Of a DNA stretch of 64,000 nucleotides, positions 56,001-64,000 are shown piece after piece. The stretch covers positions 1,612,001-1,676,000 of the forward strand of contig OZ345367.1 of assembly GCA_977006965.1 (NCBI GenBank), written 5' to 3'. Numbering within the stretch: the first letter of the stretch is position 1; every line of letters starts with the position of its first letter. The DNA comes from Phymatolithon calcareum. Taxonomy: Eukaryota; Rhodophyta; Florideophyceae; Hapalidiales. The position numbers and the translations under genes are program-made. The notes beneath the pieces were generated by a model. The model searched no databases. It was not told the DNA's origin and saw only the letters and a program-made list of their open reading frames with translations.

Positions 56001-56410
56001 GCATGGATTCTCTTGTGGACGTGCTGGAGCGGAGAAGTCGATGTCTAAGGCAGGTTGGGCGATTACGCATATATTCGCATGTGAGCACCCTTGTTGCCGA
56101 CTCTTCTCGTGGGGACTATATTGCGACTGCTATTCTTGCTCCGGAAGCGAGTGGACCGTCTGGGAAGGGACCGTGCATGGCTTATGTGAGCATCCGCTCG
56201 AACTCTAGTTCGTACAGTGAGGCATTTCGTGCGGAGTGCCGCGACTGGCTTGCGTCTTCTTTTAAAGTCATTTTTCTGGATGAGAATCCAAATGAGAAGG
56301 ACAGACGACTTGCGCTGCGTCCACAAGATTCTTTCTTTGTCACTGACGGAGGGGGACTCACGCCTTACCAGCGATGGAGAAAGGCCCATGCAGACAGAAT
56401 GTCGAATTAA
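53006..56410 (+). CDS. TPLATE-like large subunit (TSET/TPLATE complex)
   Basis: The 1134-residue single exon has a HEAT-like solenoid for about 850 residues, then a beta-sandwich appendage and a C-terminal platform-like domain. I align the N-terminal LLRLLQISACGNDVSVAAEQ with plant TPLATE (QQSAAGRDISV type), the middle VLSSVLSLVHHNPRGADKAI with its solenoid, and TCIPYYVPSSDVLL near residue 950 with its CxPYxIPxxxLL block. Length is close to plant TPLATE (about 1176). TPLATE is a core subunit of TSET, an early-branching cousin of COPI and AP adaptors used in plasma-membrane endocytosis. COPI gamma or beta, or an AP large subunit, are alternatives, but their hallmark motifs are not seen. The long unusual C-terminal region after residue 1000 is weakly conserved. 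Confidence 0.68.
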   Translation: MTSVKELAVQLSRQDTQRHTLLRLLQISACGNDVSVAAEQVVRYCLYSSTSTTPPVLSLALDVLKASPAHRYWVDALAVVIECIRSGSSDVCTVALTKIPGMPHAALQHLALFATSAIHDAVLLDESPKVRVAAVGAAGAIALRDRPLSAPSLDTVRLEQLSAEHDSVVRRSVARCLHALLEASFDSEDEVAVAAFSCLTSFAARADAERRKSVLSATRDATADTVWMLYQGRLAQVSKRFESIALAPRGNLRRPTVKALAQLAARCLAGGLGQENGGMEDISAVSAEWASRSVNKVLVALCATPDAKVAAAACSSLLHVCGNVGKGVDKEGIAKWGVRAVSRIAKLLQEHEGSIATLVITGLVQDATRGLAALSKNEFVTSRFVVDTGISLMGYAVRCPRAAQRLEALSVIGATVVEYDLSGRDAGMGASLAAITKSTTWRRLLSAAENDEDSPIRAELVCCFAHALLDASRKIAECPVPKVREELTDVWALMLANLVRAALPCLSWPPTPSSAYAKQVFLKMFEALGQYSSFIYRIRGVGMEEYEHIQEAMVKATIDQKDVDTRSALLLCITKYWLTSGLKAESNAGHVLKAIWKHAQEHFVDEEVMMKEMHVGVPWSDAESGTSTPAQRAVEGGYISTTTVISKRTRAIVDTVGTTLTTALEETLFGSLALRTSAAEGSTLTTDYAYVVLSSVLSLVHHNPRGADKAIALLNRYRGILDKAQSNDLLVYEAIGNTIAGLEMYQDDFFPKTIPVRGLPTNGKVASNPHAWLARVTESCVYATSRVDEPKREAETVASEEAILRAASLVQGRMKGFNTGTLHGAVPDARDAMEGDQQTLNGAADPFSVVASHTMDTVKGLALLRITVTNRSAFAVPNASMTCSAAGALAPLPDATPELQLGTLAVGASITQRITFAVRYNQGYAGKIFLSVHIHSDKDDLSSKYSSAEQTCIPYYVPSSDVLLLRSPTAGAGVDVFRRRWDLMRAQSSFHVVIGREQSMDSLVDVLERRSRCLRQVGRLRIYSHVSTLVADSSRGDYIATAILAPEASGPSGKGPCMAYVSIRSNSSSYSEAFRAECRDWLASSFKVIFLDENPNEKDRRLALRPQDSFFVTDGGGLTPYQRWRKAHADRMSN

Positions 56411-57253
56411 CTTAGGAATAGATGGAGAGAAATAAAAAGTGTGCAGAAGATAATATATTCCATTTTACTGGTAAATTACGTAAGGCAGTCCAAGAGCGTG
56501 ATCGGATATGTAAGCCTTTTCTCAATAGACCCGAAAACGTAATACTATGCCGACCCACACATGTGGGAGAACACGGAGAATGCCGCGGCAGGCCCCGCGA
56601 GTGCCATTTCTAGATTGGAAGTGGATATCTCCGGACTCGCATGGACAATCGGGAATTCGGGGCCGATGTTATTAACCATGGTGTCGAACTGAACACGGAG
56701 AGGATGGAGGATTTGAATGGGAAGGTCCGTTATAGAAGATATAACGACGTGTTCTGATTTCACGCATGATTGCATCTCTGTCCACTCAATTGCGTGACGG
56801 GCTGAAGCGCGCATAGCCACTGAGGAGTCGTGGACGTCCCAAGGCCATCATCCTGGCACGGCTGCTTGAACGCTTTCTTATAGTCCATTTTGAGCGCGAC
56901 CGGGATTCTTTCGCAGCGGTCCTCATTTTATACTGCGCCATCGAAAATGCCCGACGTATGGGCACAGAGCGGCGCGACAATCCAGAAAACACATTGGAAG
57001 AAGAAACAGCGTCGGCCATGATAGAGGATGCGAGCAAGACGAAGATGTGGAATTGAACGAGTTGGGGAAGAGAAGGTTGGGAAGCAAGGAGGTGAGGAAG
57101 TGAGAGGGAAAGTTGTTGGGGTGAGGGCGCTTATATAGGCCCGAAATGTGTGATGTGCTTCAGGGCAATGGATCTGGTTTGCACTGAACGCTGGATCACC
57201 CACAAATATAACGGTTTCGCGGCGCCGTAATTAAATTCGAGGCAAAACAGGTT

Positions 57254-57592
57254 GGTGGCAATCGCGTGAAATGCGTGTCTTTACCAAGTGCAGGCTGTAG
57301 CAAACAGCCCAGACACTAGTGACGCGAGAATTGGGAGAAGGGTAATAGTTCGAGATTAACAGAGTCGGTGGCAGTCCCACGAAATGCCCGACACTACCAA
57401 GTGCAGGCTGTAGCAAACAGCCAATACATCGGTGGTGTGCAAATTTGGAGTGTGATAAATATTCGCGATAAACCAAGGCGGTGGCAATCCCACGAAACTC
57501 GTGTGATTATCAAGAGTAGGCCCCATTAAATAGCCCACGCAGCCGTGATGTGCGAATTTGAAGTAGCATACCGCCGTCTCCTCGCGGTCCTT
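57254..57592. repeat. 113-bp tandem repeat, three copies
   Basis: The block GGTGGCAATC.CG.GAAA begins at 57254, 57367 and 57480. The first two copies share AAGTGCAGGCTGTAGCAAAC exactly; the third is more diverged there (AAGAGTAGGCCCCATTAAAT). Period 113 is not a multiple of 3, so reading frames shift between copies. Confidence 0.85.
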
Positions 57593-57646
57593 TGAGAGCC
57601 ACAATGTGTGTGCTGCTCGTATGTCTCAGTGGAAGGGATGCTGGGA

Positions 57647-57750
57647 GTCAGCGCCTTCCGCATGGGTCGAGGACCACGACCTCGGATGAAGTGTGCTTCA
57701 AATCGTTTCAATCCAGGTTGTGGTCCTCAACCCATGTGGACGGCGCTGAT
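57647..57750. repeat. Hairpin A (36-bp arms)
   Basis: Arms 57647-57682 and 57715-57750 match at 31 of 36 positions around a 32-nt loop. On a plus-strand transcript three of the five differences would be G-U wobble pairs. Confidence 0.85.
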
Positions 57751-57754
57751 TCTC

Positions 57755-57895
57755 GAAATCCCATCCACTGGATGTTGGATGAATCTGCGAGGGAAGAGGT
57801 TGTCTTGGATGATTCAAACGATGGTTCAAACTTTCAATCATCCAAGACAACCTCTTCCCTCGCAGATTCATCCAACATCCAGTGGATGGGATTTC
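57755..57895. repeat. Hairpin B (perfect 60-bp arms)
   Basis: Arms 57755-57814 and 57836-57895 are exact reverse complements over all 60 bases around a 21-nt loop. The inverted structure begins 4 bp after hairpin A. Confidence 0.95.
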
Positions 57896-57966
57896 AAGAA
57901 GGCTCTGCTTGAAGTCCATATATCTTTGAAATTCAAAAATATATGGACTTCAATCAGAGCCTTCTT
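57896..57966. repeat. Hairpin C (about 25 paired bases)
   Basis: AAGAAGGCTCTG pairs with CAGAGCCTTCTT and GAAGTCCATATAT with ATATATGGACTTC, separated by a 3-nt internal mismatch (ctt/aat), around a TTTGAAATTCAAA loop. It abuts hairpin B with no gap. Confidence 0.9.
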
Positions 57967-60900
57967 AAAGTGGTCTTGTCGGACTGTAGGATCTCTTCGT
58001 CTGTTCCTCAATAGAAATTTCGCAATATCATCGTCAAGCCAGCAGTTACTCCTTGCCCACGATAGCGACGGAAACTAGCAGGCACCATGTTAAAACAGAA
58101 ATGAGAGCCAGTGCATATGACAATGACTAGAGATTTATATCAGACGCTATAGAACGATCACTAATGGTTTGTTCCACTCTCGGGGTCTAAAAGTTATTCG
58201 GCACAACGTAAGCGCCAATAAACTCGATTGGTCTCATCGATCTGCTTACAGTATAGACATGTCGTAAGAAGGATTCTGTAAGAGAACTGGCTTCTTATTC
58301 TTGTACTTCACTGTGGCTTTTTTGGACTCGGTCTACATGTTGTACAAGGATGAGATGCCGGATCTCTGAACGTGAGTTAAATAGACATGTACTTGAAGCC
58401 TCGGAATAGTTTGAAAATATGGACAAAGCTTTTTCACTACCACCTGGTGTCTATTGTACGGACGTCCTCAGCTGAGGCAACATTTAAAAATCTCATATAG
58501 CTGAACAAAAAATTGCGGAACACCATGTTGGCGGTACATGCAGAAGGGCCAAGTTTTCTCCCGGACTCAGAGATTGTAACTACTGCTTTATAAGGAATTC
58601 TGATATCACAGCGAGCAAAATTCAATCATCGAATTGAAGAACTCAGTGCTGCGATTTCGCACGAAAAAGGCCCTCGCCAACGAGTTGGTGCCCCTGATCA
58701 TGCTAAAAGAACTGCAGTGATAAGTCTGGAAGAGAAGCACAGACTGTATAGTTCCCGAGCATAGTCGAAGATACCGTTCCGTAAGCTTTTATTGAAAAAA
58801 TTATCGGTAAGTCAAGCACTTCATTGCGATCTCCGACCTCATACGACTGTTAATGGTCATGCTCCCCAGACCCTTTTGAAAAATATTGCGGTGATGACGT
58901 CTGCCTTCCAAGAGCACCAGATAATCCAAATACCTCGGATCACCTGGACTACTAAACAATTATCATTTCCAATGAGATATCATAGAGCCTTTCGACTTTC
59001 TGCGAGCCCTTGAGCCTGCACCCGTTTTTACAACTGAAATGAAATGGAATTATGACAATGTTCTGATACCTGCAGAACGCTATGACACGCTTTGGTTTCT
59101 TCAAACCCACACGATGCTTTCGGCCCCGTTCGGCTGATCCTTCGGCAAACTGTCCTCCCCAGTAATAATAATGAATGCTTATTTTCCTATGGGGCTAGCA
59201 AGCTGTGCTATTTATTTTTCCTCTACTTGGATTACGGCAGGGCGTTAATCCTGCTGGCTAATTCCTCCCCAGTCCCTACTAGTTCTTGATATCACTCTGC
59301 TATCGCTCATATAGCAACCAGTAAGTACATTTCAGCTCATGCAACATGGTGGTCAGGAAGTGGTGCTACATTGCACTTGCTGAGCACGCTGATAATATTC
59401 ATTATCAGCAGAAAAGCGTGTGGGAAGATCGCGCTTGCCAAAGTGTTCCCCGAATCATTGTTGAGCGTCAGTGTGAACGACGCTCATCACTTATGGATAC
59501 GAACTTGAACTCAACACGACCCACCTTATTCCACTATCTCACCACCTCATACTCGGTGATCGGGGCCTGGAACGCCATTTTTATGTTCGGAATAGACGCA
59601 ATGTTTTCGAAGTAAAGAAGACGAGGCTTGTCTGTTCGTCCTGCTCAAGAGTTGATGGTGCTCTTATATATCCATATGTGGTATATCTCTTAGTAAGAAG
59701 CGTTTTGCGGGACACGTAGAGATGATCCATGAGCTCCATGTCTTTGACAACACTGATGTTGAGTAGGGGGCCTTTACTAGAGACCTAAAACCATCTTCCT
59801 GAATTCAGAAAAAAAGGTATCTTCAATTGAGGAAAATCTCCCGTACAATAAACACTAGAGATGAGTAGCAATAAACAAAATAGAAATCATCCAGCATTGA
59901 TTAACACCCTCAGGGGAGCGCTTTGTGCTCATAGGCAACGAATACATGACAGTCTATATGACGGTGAAGCTAAACGAGATGACCATCAAGGAGAAGTTGA
60001 TAGAGAGAGTACGTCTCAACTATGTTGAACGGCCTTATCGTGCCATTATGAAGCAGGTGGTAGTGATGATGAAATAGTCGGAAGGAAGGAATTATTGGTT
60101 GTGTGGCGAAAGAAAGCTTTCACTTCGCATGAGCAGCAGAACAGGTTCTATACGAAGAGTCTGCGGGAGTGGTCGTCAACTGCAAACAAGCGTAGAATTC
60201 ATGGACTGATAAAGATATGGGTGGAGACGTCGTAATAGAAGTTTCCCATAGCAGTGCGATAATGGTTTGGAAGGACAGAAAGACGTGTTAGGTGTTCCTT
60301 TTGTGAACAACCAAAGTGGAGCGTCCTTTGAGCCGTTTTCTCGTGGTGCTGGGAGTGGATGACACAAACCACTGAGAGACTTCGTGGAAGCTAGACGATT
60401 GATGGGAGACGAAAACATGTACCATCATCTGGTGTATTTAAAGTGGAAGGAGATGGCGTATCGCGAAAGAGGAGTCCAGAAGAAATACTTGATGTTTGGG
60501 AAAAGGAGGGCAGATCGGTGAAGATCCTTACTGAATCGAACAAGTTACCAGGGACCCTCTACATGGGATAATGAACAACGTGACTGAGATACTGAAGCCT
60601 GGCTCTGAACCGAGCGCTACTGCGGGGACCATCAGTAATGGAGCCTACTTTTGTGCCTCAGTGATCATTGAATTGGTTGTGCCAAAAGCCTTCTCTTCTC
60701 TTCAGACATGACTCTTGCAATTGAAATGACTGCAACCGACTGACAAGAGCACTAGTTGATATAGAAATAGATCCTTTCCGTTGCTGTAAATGGACCCGTA
60801 CCGAAAAGGGCGTGCATGAGGCAGAGTAGGCACTCGGGAAGCTCAATCTTTGGTGACGTACCTAGACTAGAGGTGAAAGCCGCAGTCAAATTCGCTAATG

Positions 60901-62057
60901 ATAGGATAGAATGGAAGAAACTTAGGCCCTCGAATCGCTGCTATCCCCACTAGGGGAAAAGGCAATACGAATGATTGAATGTGTTATAATGTAGACAACT
61001 GGGCCAAAGGGATTGGCCCCCCTGATCAGGAAGGACATGTGTGAAGGGATAATTAGGGCCTTATGAAGGATATCATAACAGAATGATAGAGAAGTATGAA
61101 TCAAGGAGGATGCAAATGACCAAAGAATGCTAGCTTAAGTATCTTACGAAAGTCGCTCTTATTACTCCAATGTGAGGCATTGGGAGCTTTTTTATAAAAT
61201 CATCAAACATCCCCAGCAGCTGGAATTTCTGCGTGTAATCTTCTTATGAACAGCGTCGATAACAAGGATCAGCTGAGGTCACCATCACCGAGTCGCTGAC
61301 CAGACTACGCTACATTAGAAAGCCGTTCGAAAAGAGTGTCCTGTTCCTCTTCGCTGAGGGATTGGGAGCTTTTAAATAAATCTTTACATATCCCCATTAC
61401 CGAGTCACAGGAAAGAGGCATGACGATCCGTGTCCTTTTTCACTTTGCTATCGACATCCTGCAAGTCAAGATCGTATTGGCCACCTTGGAAATGAAGCGT
61501 GCTAGCGAGTGCCGACCGGTCTTGATGCACTGGACAAGAAAGGATATTGGGAGATCACCGGCAAATACGATATCCGCTGGCATACTTAGGGAGTTTTCAA
61601 GGGCGTCGAACAGGTTACCAGACACGTGAGGGGCGACATCATCGCTATTGGTGTCGACCCCGGTCTTGTGGAAGTGGAAACAGCCGCTCGAGCGCGTATA
61701 ACCATTCCTGTTCGCGATTTCGAATCGTCCGCATTCTTGCAATTTGGTACCAGTATTCTAACCAAAAGCCTCTTAGTCAGAGAACTCGTACCAAATTGTG
61801 TGCCGTCTTTAGATGTTATCCCAAAATGTCCAAAAGAGGAGGCGGGACATTACCCCTACCTACCAAGCAACCGTGGAGCTTTTCAGAAACGTGACGATGC
61901 TGCACACGGGGAAGCGAGAGCGTATGCAGCGGTTGTCTACGGGACATTGCCGGAGATGATGGAGGAACTCTTGAGTCCCTTGTGGTGACAGAAACGCTCC
62001 GACAGTGGAAGGGACAAGAGAAGAGACGGAAGAAGGAGCTGTGCTGTCGTCCCTGGC

Positions 62058-62098
62058 CCAAAAAACACGACCCAGGGACCCTGGGTCATGTTTTTTGG
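62058..62098. repeat. 41-bp near-perfect palindrome
   Basis: Arms CCAAAAAACACGACCCAGGG and its complement with a single central base match at 19 of 20 positions. Confidence 0.9.
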
Positions 62099-63035
62099 AA
62101 ATGCCCAGTACGATTTCGGAAATAGGGGTCCTGTTCCGCAAAATAATCTGCTTCGAGCTTTGGCAAACATTTGTCCTCTTTTGCTGACTGACGGAACCAG
62201 ACGTGAGCACGCTGTCACACATGCGGAACCGTTCTGCAAAAGGGTGAACGTTTTCGTGTGATATATTGCAGTAACAGTGAAGCGGGCGAGAACTCCTGTT
62301 GTGTGCGCCACATTGACAGAGACGTGAAAGCAGCGCGCAGCACAGGAAAATGTGGTGCACATGCTCCTTGGAAAGGAGTACCCGGCGTTTCTAACTAGGT
62401 CTTAGTGGCGTACCAAACATTTTTCTTTCTCTTAACTAGCATGCATAAGTATGTCTGGCGCCTCTAGCGTGTCTGTGAATTTCCCTTAACTCTTGACTAC
62501 AAGTGGAAGAAGGCAATAAACAGCTATAGGGATCATCAAGTTTTCCGTAAAAGCATTCCGAGTATGATATGAATGCAAATAGTAGGGGCAGCCCTTGCTG
62601 CATTCTGCATCTCGTTTTAATGAGCCAGCTCCAACACTATGAAAAATAGACAGCGTCACCATAATTGAAAATATGGAAAATTTTGAGTCCCTGTATTAAG
62701 GAACAGGCTCTATACTAGAATGCACAAGTTCCGAAAAGCTGCTCCTGTACAATCTTAGGAGCGTTATAGAGGGATATAAAAAAACAACAAAACAGTTGCT
62801 TTTTAATGCAAAAACTATGAAAAATAGATCATATCTGCGGGGGTGAGCAGAGAGCTATGCAGTCCAAAGATGGGTACCGTAATCCACACAGCCACAGTAA
62901 TTCAACAAAGCGAGTCGAGCTTAGCTGCTCAATATATGCACTATGTTTTACCTACTTAATTTCTCCACCAGACTACCCGTAGTTCATTCTGTGCTCTTAG
63001 CAATTGCATCTCTCGATATCTGAAATTCAGTATCC

Positions 63036-64000
63036 ATGGCGGAGCTCTTCTGTGCCTGTGACGAAAACAATTTATCGGAGAACGTTGATATCGTCAAAGT
63101 ACTCCTTGTTGGCGATGGTGGAGTTGGCAAGACGACATTCGTGAAGCGGCATATTTCCGGTGAATTCGAAAAGAAATATATAGCTACCATGGGTGCTGAA
63201 GTTTACCCATTGAAGTAAGTCAGCGATATAACGTTTTCAAACATATTACAAGACTGTAGTGCGAACTAACTGCGTAATTTTATTGCGTCATGTACAGATT
63301 TTTCACAAGCTTCGGGAAGATTCTAATGAATGTGTGGGACACTGCCGGTCAAGAGAAGTTTGGGGGACTTCGAGATGCTTATTAGTACGTTTGCAAGTCC
63401 ATACACCAGAGTTTATTCTGTTGTTGCTCTAGGTCCGCCAGAAGTGTCTGACTTTTGTTTGTGCGGGATTGTCATTGCCGTCGATCCAGCATCCTAGGCG
63501 ACGCTGCAATAATTATGTTTGACGTTACCAGTCGCATAACATACAAGAATGTTCCGCAATGGCATAAGTATGTAAATGAATATCAAACCAGAGACGTGAA
63601 GACCTCTGAGGCAATGAATACTAACGGCTCTCAGCTTTCCATTCAACACTGCTCCAATATTGCACGCAGAGATATAATGCGAGTTTGCCCAAGCATTCCA
63701 ATCGTTCTTTGTGGCAACAAAGTCGATCTTCCTGGTCGCAGAGTTAATCCGAAGGCGATTACATATCATCGGAAACAGTACGTTTTTCACTTTCTATTTA
63801 CACAAATGAGCAAGAGCGGAAAACTAACTCTCTTCTTTTCGTTTGCTGGTAGGAGCTTACAATATTACGAAATTAGTGCGAAGAGCAACTATAACTTCGA
63901 GAAACCATTTTTATGGATAGCGCAAAAGTATATGCGCATCTCAGATTTAACTCTAGTTGAAGAACCTGCGTTGCAGCCTGCAGAGGTAGTTTTGAATGCC
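63036..64000 (+). CDS. RAN: Ran small GTPase, partial at window end, five exons seen
   Basis: Ran drives nuclear import and export and spindle assembly. Exons 63036-63214, 63298-63384, 63490-63567, 63670-63777 and 63853-64000 join to a Ran protein truncated at the C-terminus: P-loop [14 protein letters not shown], effector region [19 protein letters not shown], switch [40 protein letters not shown], guanine-binding CGNKVD and [13 protein letters not shown]. The acceptor at 63489 (TCCAG) is preferred over a nearer CTAG, which would create a stop. Introns are 83, 105, 102 and 75 nt, with donors GTAAGT, GTACGT, GTATGT and GTACGT. All four are phase 2. An acidic C-terminus should follow beyond the window. 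Residue Thr after the P-loop Gly is Val here. Confidence 0.94.

Larger units (their letters stand above)
56411..63035. other. Gene desert of 6.6 kb with tandem repeats and hairpins
   Basis: No gene is supported. Open frames such as 61626-61988 (120 codons) and 59346-59615 do not resemble known proteins. Listed separately: the 113-bp repeat, three hairpins and the palindrome at 62058. A rough 42-bp direct repeat ('attgggagctttt ... atcccca') occurs near 61173 and 61356. Confidence 0.45.

Noticed and set aside
53006-56410. COPI gamma or AP large subunit as the identity of the HEAT protein
   Set aside because: Length and size of the appendage fit loosely, but the local blocks align better with TPLATE; left as an alternative in the feature.
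61626-61988. 120-codon plus-strand frame in the gene desert
   Set aside because: Composition is plausible but there is no recognisable domain or neighbour support.

Overview
This window is nuclear DNA from a photosynthetic eukaryote. Three genes encode proteins with plastid-type N-terminal extensions: a SecA translocase ATPase, a CCB2/CCB4-like cytochrome b6f heme-attachment factor and a CASTOR/POLLUX ion channel. Others are purely eukaryotic: Dim1, Ran with introns, an anoctamin, a DHHC palmitoyltransferase, a TPLATE-like subunit, NTMT1 and NO66. Most genes are single-exon. The seven introns I can place are short (75-189 nt) with GT-AG borders. Compact, intron-poor genes separated by decayed LTR retrotransposons fit a red alga of the florideophyte type best, but this is an inference and no marker here proves it.

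Layout. 1-7081: a Ty1/copia element, with the end of one LTR at the window start, a 782-codon pol frame with an in-frame hole where reverse transcriptase should be, and a 3' LTR. 7082-12393: mostly decayed sequence, with one broken unknown frame and a 93-bp tandem repeat. 12394-18113: a degenerate Ty3/gypsy element on the minus strand with an intact-looking 5' LTR. 18410-27458: a dense gene island (DIM1, CCB-like factor, DHHC enzyme, SecA, thiamine-pyrophosphate-type mitochondrial carrier). 27459-30210: gene-free DNA with two inverted-repeat hairpins. 30211-37532: NTMT1-like methyltransferase, CASTOR/POLLUX channel, NO66-type JmjC oxygenase and an atypical dual-specificity phosphatase. 38251-46621: two large tandem NB-ARC/WD40 (APAF-1/NLR-like STAND) genes. 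46850-47329: a pogo/Tc1-like MITE. 47705-56410: anoctamin, a coiled-coil protein and a TPLATE-like HEAT/adaptor subunit. 56411-63035: a 6.6-kb gene desert with a 113-bp tandem repeat, three back-to-back hairpins (one with a perfect 60-bp stem) and a 41-bp palindrome. 63036-64000: the 5' part of a Ran GTPase gene with four introns, running off the window.

The genes are not organised as a pathway. Three act in the plastid, two modify ribosomes or proteins (DIM1, NO66), and TPLATE, DHHC and anoctamin belong to membrane traffic and membrane biology. The strongest candidates for something new are the STAND pair, whose N-terminal domains look like the HeLo-like domain of fungal cell-death sensors, and the hairpin cluster at 57.6-58.0 kb.
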